From the NCBI GenBank assembly GCA_946478755.1, contig CAMLDJ010000034.1, positions 1 to 31,772 of the forward strand: a stretch of 31,772 nt of DNA, read 5' to 3'. This document shows positions 24,350-31,772 of this stretch, piece after piece (position 1 is the stretch's first letter; each line of letters opens with the position of its first letter). The notes beneath the pieces were generated by a model. That model was not told the DNA's origin. It did not search any database and saw only the letters and a program-made list of their open reading frames with translations. The DNA comes from an uncultured Pedobacter sp. Its GTDB lineage: Bacteria; Bacteroidota; Bacteroidia; Sphingobacteriales; Sphingobacteriaceae. A program made the position numbers and the translations under genes.

Positions 24350-26365
24350 TTACTTGGGTATATAGGTGACCAGAAGCTGTCTGAAAGTGTAGTCAAAAGC
24401 TTTTGTCAAAGCTGCGGCATCGTCTGTTTCCCCGGTCATGCTTTTTGCTGTCACCACAACTTCTTCATAGGTTTTACCATATTTTTTATTAAAATATTCA
24501 ATGTTTGGTCTGACTTGCTTGTTGCCGCCATACAATTGCTCTGAAAAGATCAGATCAGGGTTTAGTTTTGCAAAACCTAAAGTCGTGTAAACATTATCTC
24601 CCCATCTGTCCCCCCTGTAGTAGGGGCTTGCTGCTTTTAAATTTTCAATCCCTTTATAATAGGCTTCTTTATTTTTACTCTGCTCTACAATCGGATACAC
24701 GAAACGCTCTGTCCAGTAATTATACTGCGAATTGTAGCCTTCGACATCGCTGGCACCACCATTGGCGAAGTAAGGAGGGAAGCGCAATGCCCGTGTGCGG
24801 CGTTCCAGGTTCCAGCCTTCCAGGCAGTTTAAATAATCAGCAATATACCTTTGTTTGTAAATTTGCTCCAGGTGATTGTCCTTGCCACCTTTACCACGAA
24901 TGTTTGCACGGTATAACAGCCTTCTGTCGGCAAATCCTTTTCCATCTGTATTCCATTTTACGCCATTTTGGGCAAGATAATCTTCTACACCTGATAGGTT
25001 ATATTGTGCAAAAGACGCTCGGATGCCAGATTCATAATGCTGCATGGCCTTAGCTTCCGAGCCAAAAAGCATTTCCGCTTCCGCTTTCAGAAAATAGCTG
25101 TCTGCCCAGTTTAGCAATATCATACTGGCATTTTCCTTTAAAAACTCTGTGTTTACGAATGAGGGGTTGTAAGGACTGTTTCTGCTAGCTAAGGGATCAT
25201 TGTAGCGGAAGTCTTTTCCGGGAATGAAAGCCCATTCCCAGCCGGCTGCCAGACTGTTCAATTCCGGTAACGGTACGTAAGGCATCGAGTAATCCACAAG
25301 GATAGAATCACTTCTTAAACTATTTAGACCATCAGCCTGATGTGCGGCATAATTTGGGCAACCGGTTTGCACGCAAAAGTTCTGGTGTTTCCGGGTCAGC
25401 GTATCGGTATACAGGTAAGGTTTAACTTTTACCGGCGAAAGCTGGTTGCCCTTAAGGGCGTAGGCCGCGATACGGGGATCTTTATAGGAAAACAGGTAGA
25501 TGGCAAAATACTCACCCAGGGCAGGGTAGGTCATCTCACTGAAATTAGTGGCGTTTTTGATGATCCTGGTATAGTAAAAGGAAGCACTCATCGATTCATC
25601 TGATCCGAACTGCAGTTTTACCATATCGTCCAGGGAAGAGATTAATTTGGTGTCATCAGTCATGACCTCTGTAGCATGCGTTCTTGCCAGGTCCATCGAT
25701 AGGTTTTGCGCATGAAGCGCAATATTTAAGCGCAGGGTATTGGTAAATTTCTGCCATTTTAAAATATCCGACTTTCCGAAAGCACTTCCGCCAAATACGG
25801 GGTCGCGCATCAAAAGGTCATTTGGATAGGTAGCGGAAACGCTGTATAATGCACCGGCATCTTTCAGATCTTTCAGGATCTGTGTATAGATTTCCAGTTC
25901 TGTGTCATACGTATATTCCCGTTTGCTTTGATCCCCGTCGGCCAGAGCCTGGCTCATCGGTACGCTTCCGTACATCGAAGCCATCATATAAAACACGTAG
26001 GATTTCCAGGTTTTCACCATGGCCAGGCGATTGGCAAATTCCGGCTTCCCTTCATATTCCTTTTCCATTTTCAATAGATCGCGGACGATACCGATGTAAA
26101 ACTGGTTGAAATAGTTGTCGCCTATATCCTGCGATGGGTTGGTGGCAAAACCAACCACAGCATATCTGGAAAAGTTCATCAGTTTGTTGAAGTTCAGATC
26201 CTGGATCAATCTCATGGTCCGGGAAACTGTACCGGCAAAAATGTCATTGACTTCAACGTTATAAACTTTATTCTTATTGGTATTGATGTCTTCAAAATCC
26301 TTGGTACAGCTTTGAAAAGCTACACATAAGGTAATGAAAGTGAATAGGTAAGTTATCTTCTTCAT
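24350..26365 (-). CDS. susD: SusD/RagB family outer-membrane glycan-binding lipoprotein
   Basis: The 671-residue product has a lipoprotein signal with Cys20 (CVAFQSCTKDFEDINTNKN). It then has the helical fold of the SusD-like nutrient-binding lipoproteins, with the family-typical sequences VNDIFAGTVSRTMRLIQDLN and VKTWKSYVFYMMASMYGSVP, and C-terminal Asn/Trp-rich segments such as YLNCLEGWNLERRTRALRFP. It belongs to the SusD-like subfamily that starts with FEDINTNxN, not the original starch SusD. At 671 residues it is longer than the common 450-600. It lies 10 bp after susC in the same operon and should lid the SusC barrel and present oligosaccharide to it. Confidence 0.92.
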   Translation of the reverse strand: MKKITYLFTFITLCVAFQSCTKDFEDINTNKNKVYNVEVNDIFAGTVSRTMRLIQDLNFNKLMNFSRYAVVGFATNPSQDIGDNYFNQFYIGIVRDLLKMEKEYEGKPEFANRLAMVKTWKSYVFYMMASMYGSVPMSQALADGDQSKREYTYDTELEIYTQILKDLKDAGALYSVSATYPNDLLMRDPVFGGSAFGKSDILKWQKFTNTLRLNIALHAQNLSMDLARTHATEVMTDDTKLISSLDDMVKLQFGSDESMSASFYYTRIIKNATNFSEMTYPALGEYFAIYLFSYKDPRIAAYALKGNQLSPVKVKPYLYTDTLTRKHQNFCVQTGCPNYAAHQADGLNSLRSDSILVDYSMPYVPLPELNSLAAGWEWAFIPGKDFRYNDPLASRNSPYNPSFVNTEFLKENASMILLNWADSYFLKAEAEMLFGSEAKAMQHYESGIRASFAQYNLSGVEDYLAQNGVKWNTDGKGFADRRLLYRANIRGKGGKDNHLEQIYKQRYIADYLNCLEGWNLERRTRALRFPPYFANGGASDVEGYNSQYNYWTERFVYPIVEQSKNKEAYYKGIENLKAASPYYRGDRWGDNVYTTLGFAKLNPDLIFSEQLYGGNKQVRPNIEYFNKKYGKTYEEVVVTAKSMTGETDDAAALTKAFDYTFRQLLVTYIPK

Positions 26366-26375
26366 CGTCGTATTT

Positions 26376-29300
26376 TTAAAATGCTAGTTTTAGGTCAAAT
26401 CCCCAGGTCGACATCGGCAAACTGAATCCACGTTCAAAGCCTTGTGCGTTACCTGTTGTTGAAGTAGCCTGCGGATCCAGACCTTTCGGCGTATTTTGAT
26501 ACAAGATTGCCAGGTTACGTCCTACCAAAGCGACCCTGGCACTTTTGACCGGTGTTTTTTTGAACCATGAACTTTTTAAACTGTAGCCAATGGTTACTTC
26601 TCTTAACTTAATGTAAGAAGCGTCATAGATATATCTGGCTGCGCTGGAAGCGTTATTGTGTGTCCAGTGGTCCGTTGGGCTTACCCATGCCATGGAAGGC
26701 TTTTCAGCCCAGAAAGCGCCGACCGAAGGATCGTATACGGTATTGCCCAGCTGAACGCCTTTCGGCCGTGAACCATCCGGATAAGCGACATAGTTTTGCA
26801 GGTAATCGGCTCCCGGTTTAACGGTATGTCCCGGCTGCAGAAATCCTCTTCGTTCATCTGAGTTTTCTCCCAGGATCAGTTCTGATACGAATGCATCATA
26901 ACGTCCGTCCAGAGACTGGACAGTATTGCCATCAATACCACCTCTGAACGCGGTGTAAGACCATACTTTTCCGCCCGATTGGAAGTCAAGCATGACCCCC
27001 AGGTCGACCGGACCAAGCCTGAATGAGTTTTGCCAGCCCCCAAACCAGTCTGGCTGGATAGGGCCTAAATATTGATCCGGTAAAAACTTAGGTTTACCAT
27101 CCACGCCAACATAAATTGCACCGTCGGCATTTTTTCTGTAATCATTGCCATAGAAAACACCATATGGTTTTCCAACTTCAGCATAAAGTCTGATGTTGTC
27201 GCCGCTGCCCATTTCATATCTGCTGATGCCTTCTACCAGTGAGATCACTTCCGATTTGTTTTTAGCCCAGTTGAAGGTCGTGGTCCAGTTGAATAGTGTC
27301 GATTTGATTGGGTTGATGTTCAAACTGATCTCTACTCCGGAATTTTGGATCTCTCCGGCATTCAGGATCTCTCTACGGTAACCACTGGCCGATATGGCAT
27401 CTGCTTCTACAATCTGGTTTTTGGTGCTTTTGTTGTAATAGGTAATGTCTGTACTTACACGTCCGTTCCAGAGTCTGATTTCCGAACCAAATTCCCAGGA
27501 CTGCGTTTGCTCAGGTTTAAGTCTTTTATTTTTCAGGACTTCTTCACCGGTAAAGAACGGTATACCCAGGAAAGAGCCATTCTCGTTTCTAACGTAGCCG
27601 CTGTATAATCTGTCAAAGCCGGTATCATTACCCACCTGGGCAAAAGAGCCTCTTAGCTTTAAATAGGAAAGTATCTTTTTGTCTATTTTCAAGGCATCGG
27701 TTAGCACTATGCTACTTCCTAATGAATAATAGAAGTAGGAATTGTTATCTGAGGGTAATGCACTGGACCACTCGTTACGTGCGGTAGCTTCTAAAAAGGC
27801 CCAGTTTTTATAGCCTAGATTACCCATTCCGAAAAAAGCCTGTTTGCTTTTTCTTTCCGGTTCTTCTACCGCACCGATAATGCCCTTGGCATTGGCCAGA
27901 CTGGCCAGATCTGAGGTAATCAGCATGAAAGCTCTGGCCGAGGTCCGCTCTCCTTTGATATTTTGTACCGATGCACCAAAGTTTGAATTCAGGTTGAAAT
28001 CTTTACTGATCTTTTTGTTGAAAGAAAGTAAAGCGTCAAAGTTATTGTTTGTCCACAGCCTCTGCCATTTAAAGTATTCTCCATCGATGTCAAAAGGGGT
28101 ATAAAGATTGGTAAAGTCCCAGCCTTTTGATTGCTGAAGGTCTGTTGCGGCACGAACCCTCAATCTCAATAAATTGTTTAACCTGATGTTGGCGGTCAGA
28201 TTTGCATTCAGCAGGTTTTTGTTGTCCTGGTTTTTGGTCTCATTTAGCAACCAGTAAGGGTTGGTAAATCCATTAAAGTTAAATGGCGTACCACCGTTTT
28301 GTTTCCAGGGTACCAATTCCTCATAAGAAGCATCCCTCGGCAGGTTGGCAATAACATACAAAGGGTTCCTGTTCGAACTGTTACGGAATCCACGGTTGTC
28401 CATATTCTCGTACGTATACCTGATATTGGCATCCAGATCCAGGTAGTCTGTAACCTTGGCCGTACTTCGCAGACTGAAGTTGTGCCTGTCAAATAAGTTG
28501 AATTTTTCCAGGATGTCGTCCGCTTTTTGTCCCGTATAAGAGAACCTGAAGCTCATGGCATCGGTCAGCTTATCAATCGCAAAACTATTGGTAATGGTAT
28601 TAGAGGTTTTGTACATGCTTTCGATTGTTCCTGGCCGGGGGATATAGTCTTTTACCTGGCCATCTCTTCCAACAACCTGAAATCCCAGCATCGGCATACC
28701 CCATGAACGCTGATCCTGGTTACCCATATTCGGACTCCATATCCCATACGGCAGGTCGGGATTAAAGCTTACCCCATTATTGGCATTTCCATAATAGTTT
28801 ATCCCTTCTCTTTTAAACTGGTTGTTCTGACCGGCCCCGTAGATATTTTGCAGCGTAGGGAAATTGTATAGATTACCTAACATCACGTTAAATCCGTAGT
28901 TGATTCCCAGTCCTTGTTTTCGTCCAGCCTTTTTAGTGGTGATCAATACCACGCCATTTGCTGCATCCGATCCGTACAGCGCTGCTGCGTTTGCACCTTT
29001 TAAGATCTCCAGGTTTTCAATTTCATCCGGGTTGATGCTGTTCACCGGGCTACCAAAGTCCAGATCGCCGCTTTCTCCGGAATTGTTCAATACAGGGATC
29101 CCGTCAATTACAAATAAAGGCTGGTTGTTACCGGTCAGCGAGTTGTTACCCCTTAATACTACACGGGTAGAAGCGCCGGGACCACCACCTGAGATGATCT
29201 GCATACCTGCAGCTTTACCGGACAGCATGTCCATCAGACTGCTTCCCCTGGCTTCTGTTAATGAGGATACATCAATACGCTGACGGGCGTAAGCCAGTGA

Positions 29301-29669
29301 TTTAGCTTCCTGTTTGATACCCATTGCAGTAACAACTACTTCACTCAAACTTTTTAAATCGTCCAGCAAGACAACTTTTAATTCTGCATCTGATTTGACG
29401 ATGATCAGCTGGGTGACAAAACCCATATAACTGATCCTTAAAGTTGCATTAACAGTAGCTGTAATTTTAAATTTTCCATTCTGGTCTGTTAAGGTCCCTT
29501 TTGAATTGGCTGCGCCTATTATATTAACTGACGCACCTACAATAGGCTGGTTCGTATTGTCCAGCACAGTACCTTGAATATTCAGTTGCTTGTTCTGACC
29601 CTGAGCGATTCCAAAGAACAAGGTTAGGATGAATATCAGTTGATATTTTAATCGTTTAATAATACTCAT
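26376..29669 (-). CDS. susC: SusC/RagA family TonB-dependent outer-membrane glycan importer
   Basis: The 1097-residue product has a signal peptide ending IAQG near residue 24. A carboxypeptidase-regulatory-like domain follows at about 28-115 (LNIQGTVLDNTNQPIVGASV). The plug starts with the SLSEVVVTAMGIKQ block and contains GKAAGMQIISGGGPGAST, RGNNSLTGNNQPLFVIDGIP and ILKGANAAALYGSDAANG. A 22-strand-type barrel ends in the aromatic Phe of STWGFDLKLAF. It imports oligosaccharides across the outer membrane using TonB energy, with SusD as the lid. There is no N-terminal STN domain, so control through an ECF sigma/anti-sigma pair is unlikely; none is encoded nearby. Its presumed leader contains six AACCAA words. 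Confidence 0.95.
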   Translation of the reverse strand: MSIIKRLKYQLIFILTLFFGIAQGQNKQLNIQGTVLDNTNQPIVGASVNIIGAANSKGTLTDQNGKFKITATVNATLRISYMGFVTQLIIVKSDAELKVVLLDDLKSLSEVVVTAMGIKQEAKSLAYARQRIDVSSLTEARGSSLMDMLSGKAAGMQIISGGGPGASTRVVLRGNNSLTGNNQPLFVIDGIPVLNNSGESGDLDFGSPVNSINPDEIENLEILKGANAAALYGSDAANGVVLITTKKAGRKQGLGINYGFNVMLGNLYNFPTLQNIYGAGQNNQFKREGINYYGNANNGVSFNPDLPYGIWSPNMGNQDQRSWGMPMLGFQVVGRDGQVKDYIPRPGTIESMYKTSNTITNSFAIDKLTDAMSFRFSYTGQKADDILEKFNLFDRHNFSLRSTAKVTDYLDLDANIRYTYENMDNRGFRNSSNRNPLYVIANLPRDASYEELVPWKQNGGTPFNFNGFTNPYWLLNETKNQDNKNLLNANLTANIRLNNLLRLRVRAATDLQQSKGWDFTNLYTPFDIDGEYFKWQRLWTNNNFDALLSFNKKISKDFNLNSNFGASVQNIKGERTSARAFMLITSDLASLANAKGIIGAVEEPERKSKQAFFGMGNLGYKNWAFLEATARNEWSSALPSDNNSYFYYSLGSSIVLTDALKIDKKILSYLKLRGSFAQVGNDTGFDRLYSGYVRNENGSFLGIPFFTGEEVLKNKRLKPEQTQSWEFGSEIRLWNGRVSTDITYYNKSTKNQIVEADAISASGYRREILNAGEIQNSGVEISLNINPIKSTLFNWTTTFNWAKNKSEVISLVEGISRYEMGSGDNIRLYAEVGKPYGVFYGNDYRKNADGAIYVGVDGKPKFLPDQYLGPIQPDWFGGWQNSFRLGPVDLGVMLDFQSGGKVWSYTAFRGGIDGNTVQSLDGRYDAFVSELILGENSDERRGFLQPGHTVKPGADYLQNYVAYPDGSRPKGVQLGNTVYDPSVGAFWAEKPSMAWVSPTDHWTHNNASSAARYIYDASYIKLREVTIGYSLKSSWFKKTPVKSARVALVGRNLAILYQNTPKGLDPQATSTTGNAQGFERGFSLPMSTWGFDLKLAF

Positions 29670-29675
29670 GAAATT

Positions 29676-29861
29676 TTGGTTTATACTTGGTTTAAAAACA
29701 GGATATGGTGATTGGTTTCATTTGCCAATGGCCTGTTATAACTGGTCCTATTCATTTATCGGCTATAGGTTAGCCCGGTATAAATAAGCTGAATTGGTTG
29801 GGTGAAATAAGTAATGGTTTGTCATCATACATCATTTGGTTTTTGGATTTATCAATTGGTT
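29676..29861 (-). repeat. Six dispersed AACCAA motifs in the susC leader
   Basis: In susC sense orientation the hexamer AACCAA occurs six times in 186 bp, with irregular spacing (11, 25, 82, 42 and 20 bp between starts). Chance would give well under one. The same hexamer occurs twice just before the ATG at 6630 and twice before the ATG at 207. Confidence 0.6.
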
Positions 29862-30030
29862 ATTTAGTCAGATCATCGCATAGGCATGCGTTAAATCTTT
29901 CATAAATTACGCTGTGACCAATTAATAAAACACTAATAAAGCATTAATATATTCGCTTTATCCGCTAAAATGCAAGATTAATATTTTATTCCTGATTGAT
30001 TCCTCCGGTAGATCGGCATTTTTAAAAACA

Positions 30031-30056
30031 ACTACCAGATAAGGGTATCTGGTAGT
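30031..30056 (-). terminator. Second terminator-like hairpin downstream of the MFS gene
   Basis: ACTACCAGAT (30031-30040) pairs perfectly with ATCTGGTAGT (30047-30056) around the 6-nt loop AAGGGT. On the minus strand it is followed, two bases on, by TTTTT. It lies about 55 bp beyond the first hairpin and before susC, so it would back up transcription arrest. Confidence 0.6.
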
Positions 30057-30110
30057 AAGTGGCTTATAGCTGCAGGGACAGGAAAATGTGTAGCAAAGTT
30101 GATGAATGCA

Positions 30111-30138
30111 AAAAGCCTGTTGTTTTAACAACAGGCTT
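30111..30138 (-). terminator. Intrinsic terminator of the ThuA-MFS operon
   Basis: AAGCCTGTTGTT (30113-30124) is the reverse complement of AACAACAGGCTT (30127-30138), giving an 11-bp stem with a 4-nt loop. In minus-strand orientation the stem runs into T5. It begins 28 bp after the stop codon of the MFS gene. Confidence 0.85.
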
Positions 30139-30166
30139 GGGGTGAAAATGGATTCGAAAGACACCA

Positions 30167-31456
30167 TTAACTCAATGGTTCGGTTATGGGCTGCGGATTC
30201 AGCTGTTTGTTCTTTGACCGCATATAAATAACCAGAGCGCCAAATGCAACGATCAGCACCATCGGAATAACCAGTGTAGCTTGTAACACTTCCGGACCGG
30301 CCAGGTTTTTAGCATTAGTCAGCGCAGTGGCTGAAACAGTGTTTTCGGCAGCTGCAGCATAGCTTTCCAATGTCGAGCCTGCCGGCAGGTGCTTAACAAT
30401 CAGCTGATCGTAAAAGCTTCCCATAAATATGGTGTACACAGAAACGGCAAACATCCCCGCTCCACCCATCAGGTTTAATCCTAGTGCGCCGGATTTGGGA
30501 ATGTTTTCAGCCACAAAGCCAATCATGGTAGGCCAGAAATAGCAAACACCGATGCCGAAAATAACTGCCGCAAAAAATATCGCATTACCACTTAAGGTGC
30601 CCAGCAGGTAAAGTCCGGCAGCAGCAAATATGGCTGAAAGTAACAGTACACCCTGTGGTGCAAGGCGATGTACTACTGGCTCGGCCAAACCACGGCCAAT
30701 GACCATAATTCCAGTAGTGAGTGTAAGTAATAAGATGGCATTGTCTGTTACGTTTTTAAGCAGTAAGCCGATCCATTGCCCGGTGAACAATTCTGTGATC
30801 GCTGTTCCAAACATACAGATGAACATAAAGATGAACAGGGGTGATGCCACTGCCTTATACATATCAGTGCTGGTATATCCTGATGAGACACGTTCTGTAA
30901 CCGGAAAGTCGAGTCTGGAAAATAGGTAACCGTATACGAGAGTAGGGATCAGCATCATTGCAACCTGAATTTGCCAGCCAAGGTTTAAATGGAGGAAGAG
31001 GGTTACGAGTAAAGTGCCGATTACGATTCCTCCGGGAAACCAGAGGTGGAAATAATTGAGGCGAGTGGTTTTGTTCTCCGGATACAAGGTTGCAATCAAT
31101 GGGTTGCAAGCAGCTTCTACAGTTCCATTGGCTATACCAATAAGCAGTGTAGAAAAGAATAAGGTCCAGTAACCCTGGGCAAAGATCGTCAGTGCAATTC
31201 CCGAAAGGTGAAAAATAAAGGCCATTACGAGCAGGCGCTTCATCCCGATGAGGTCGACAATAAATCCGCCGATCACTATAGCCAGGGGAAAACCCCAGAA
31301 GGCTGTTGCGGTAATGGTACCCAGTTCGGATGCGGTCAACTGAAAATCAGCAGCCAGCTGGTTCATCATTCCGGCTCGTATGCCAAATGAAAGTGAGGTA
31401 ACCAGCAAGGCCAGGCAACTTGCCCAGAATAGTTTGGTGGTGTGGATGTGAGACAT
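30167..31456 (-). CDS. Major facilitator superfamily transporter, FHS/FucP-like sugar porter
   Basis: The 429-residue product is almost wholly hydrophobic, with about 12 membrane helices. The loop after helix 2 has the MFS signature GGFIVDLIGMKRLLV. The segment GIANGTVEAACNPLIATLYP followed by RLNYFHLWFPGG resembles the ETAANPxxxxLxP...RLNxxxxFxxxG region of fucose:H+ symporters. It therefore probably imports a monosaccharide across the inner membrane. Fucose or mannose from the nearby GH95/GH92 would be attractive substrates, but that is inferred. It lies 18 bp after the ThuA-like gene, so the two are co-transcribed. The start at 31456 gives a short polar N-terminus before the first helix. 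A strong hairpin terminator follows. Confidence 0.85.
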   Translation of the reverse strand: MSHIHTTKLFWASCLALLVTSLSFGIRAGMMNQLAADFQLTASELGTITATAFWGFPLAIVIGGFIVDLIGMKRLLVMAFIFHLSGIALTIFAQGYWTLFFSTLLIGIANGTVEAACNPLIATLYPENKTTRLNYFHLWFPGGIVIGTLLVTLFLHLNLGWQIQVAMMLIPTLVYGYLFSRLDFPVTERVSSGYTSTDMYKAVASPLFIFMFICMFGTAITELFTGQWIGLLLKNVTDNAILLLTLTTGIMVIGRGLAEPVVHRLAPQGVLLLSAIFAAAGLYLLGTLSGNAIFFAAVIFGIGVCYFWPTMIGFVAENIPKSGALGLNLMGGAGMFAVSVYTIFMGSFYDQLIVKHLPAGSTLESYAAAAENTVSATALTNAKNLAGPEVLQATLVIPMVLIVAFGALVIYMRSKNKQLNPQPITEPLS

Positions 31457-31474
31457 ATGTTTTTTTATTTAAGG

Positions 31475-31772
31475 TTATTTTTTCCGGCCCATGGCATATT
31501 TGATGCCGCCCAATAAATGTTGCAGAAACAGGGGTTCTGAAAAGGATTCTTCCGTATGTCCCAGTCCTGTGTAAAATGCGCGTCCTCCATCATATGAATG
31601 ATACCAGGCTATAGGATGGTTCTCGCCCATTTTATTTTTGCCCGCATCGTAGCTCTTCTCATCCATAACAATGAGGACATTAATCTTATCATAAACTGTC
31701 CTGAAATTATACCATTCATCTTTCCTTTTCCATAGTTCAGGCAGGTGTCTGGTCGAGATATGCTTATGGTTG
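31475..31772 (-). CDS. ThuA-domain (trehalose-utilisation-like) protein, C-terminal part, gene cut by window edge
   Basis: On the minus strand the frame is open from the window end to a TAA at 31475-31477, giving about 99 C-terminal residues; the start lies outside. The segment HKHISTRLPELWKRKDEWYN, then NVLIVMDEKSY, then HPIAWYHSYDGGRAFYTGLG followed by HTEESF, is the characteristic end of the ThuA fold, a class-I-glutamine-amidotransferase-like Rossmann domain. The internal Met at 31666 is not the start, since conserved ThuA sequence continues upstream of it. The function of ThuA is unsettled; in Bacteroidota it often accompanies Gfo/Idh/MocA oxidoreductases and DUF1080 proteins in 3-keto-sugar or trehalose-type catabolism. 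It is followed by the MFS gene 18 bp away. Confidence 0.85.
   Translation of the reverse strand, partial: NHKHISTRHLPELWKRKDEWYNFRTVYDKINVLIVMDEKSYDAGKNKMGENHPIAWYHSYDGGRAFYTGLGHTEESFSEPLFLQHLLGGIKYAMGRKK

Larger units (their letters stand above)
29670..30110 (-). promoter_or_regulatory. Upstream and leader region of the susCD operon
   Basis: Nothing here codes convincingly. The part nearest susC (29676-29861) has six TTGGTT words on the plus strand, which are AACCAA in the susC sense, at 29676, 29687, 29712, 29794, 29836 and 29856. The remainder to about 29990 is AT-rich and is where the susC promoter should lie. The far end (about 30000-30110) contains a terminator-like hairpin for the minus-strand gene further upstream. 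I could not fix a promoter: a TAATCTTG at 29973-29980 (minus) is close to the Bacteroidota -7 element but has no partner. Confidence 0.45.

Noticed and set aside
24310..24396. Earlier start (24396) for the GH99-fold lipoprotein
   Set aside because: It would overlap the end of susD and place 29 non-signal residues before a clear lipoprotein signal peptide that begins at 24309.
26376..29669. Transcription-control function of SusC through an N-terminal STN domain
   Set aside because: The mature protein starts directly with the carboxypeptidase-regulatory-like domain; there is no STN-sized extension and no ECF sigma/anti-sigma pair nearby.
29958..30167. Small minus-strand frame of 69 codons between the MFS gene and susC
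   Set aside because: It runs straight through both terminator hairpins, has no start signal and has a Cys/Phe-rich composition unlike the neighbouring genes.

Overview
The window looks like chromosome of a free-living, glycan-degrading Bacteroidota, most likely Sphingobacteriaceae (Pedobacter-like). The basis is a SusC/SusD pair, BACON domains, exported proteins whose signal peptides end in A-Q, lipoproteins with a Cys followed by charged residues, weak Shine-Dalgarno sequences and a high density of CAZymes. I see no tRNA, rRNA, insertion sequence, integrase or CRISPR array.

Layout. (1) 1-206 is a T-poor, repeat-rich leader starting with seven copies of a 9-bp unit, followed by an outer-membrane beta-barrel protein (207-3059) and an exported VOC/glyoxalase-fold protein (3161-3634). 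(2) 3800-6370 encodes an unusual one-component regulator: signal peptide, periplasmic LamG-like and Kelch-like region, one membrane helix, cytoplasmic winged helix plus SARP/BTAD-like helical tail. (3) 6630-21154 is a long plus-strand operon: small cytochrome c, lipoprotein beta-propeller/HEAT/cytochrome c dehydrogenase, GH92 alpha-mannosidase, GH99-like endo-mannosidase, GH95 alpha-L-fucosidase-type enzyme, sialate-O-acetylesterase-type SGNH esterase, and a large GH2 enzyme. It ends at an intrinsic terminator (21181-21217). (4) 21219-21527, between convergent operons, holds a candidate structured RNA and a perfect 21-bp-stem hairpin. (5) 29669-21528 (minus) is the uptake operon: susC, susD, a GH99-fold lipoprotein, and a three-BACON plus leucine-rich-repeat lipoprotein. 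(6) 29670-30166 is the susC leader region plus two terminator-like hairpins. (7) 31772-30167 (minus) is a ThuA-domain protein cut by the window edge and an MFS sugar transporter.

How it may work together (inference). The two convergent operons form one polysaccharide utilization locus. SusC/D and two surface lipoproteins would capture a mannose- and fucose-containing, possibly O-acetylated glycan. GH99-like, GH92, GH95, GH2 and the esterase would dismantle it. The two c-type cytochrome proteins would add a redox step, and a membrane-spanning Kelch/SARP-like protein would be the sensor in place of the usual HTCS, SusR or ECF/anti-sigma system. The most interesting points are the GH99-fold lipoprotein whose two catalytic glutamates are replaced (its paralogue in the same locus keeps both), the regulator architecture, the cytochrome genes built into a glycosidase operon, repeated AACCAA words in mRNA leaders, and the unassigned structured RNA.
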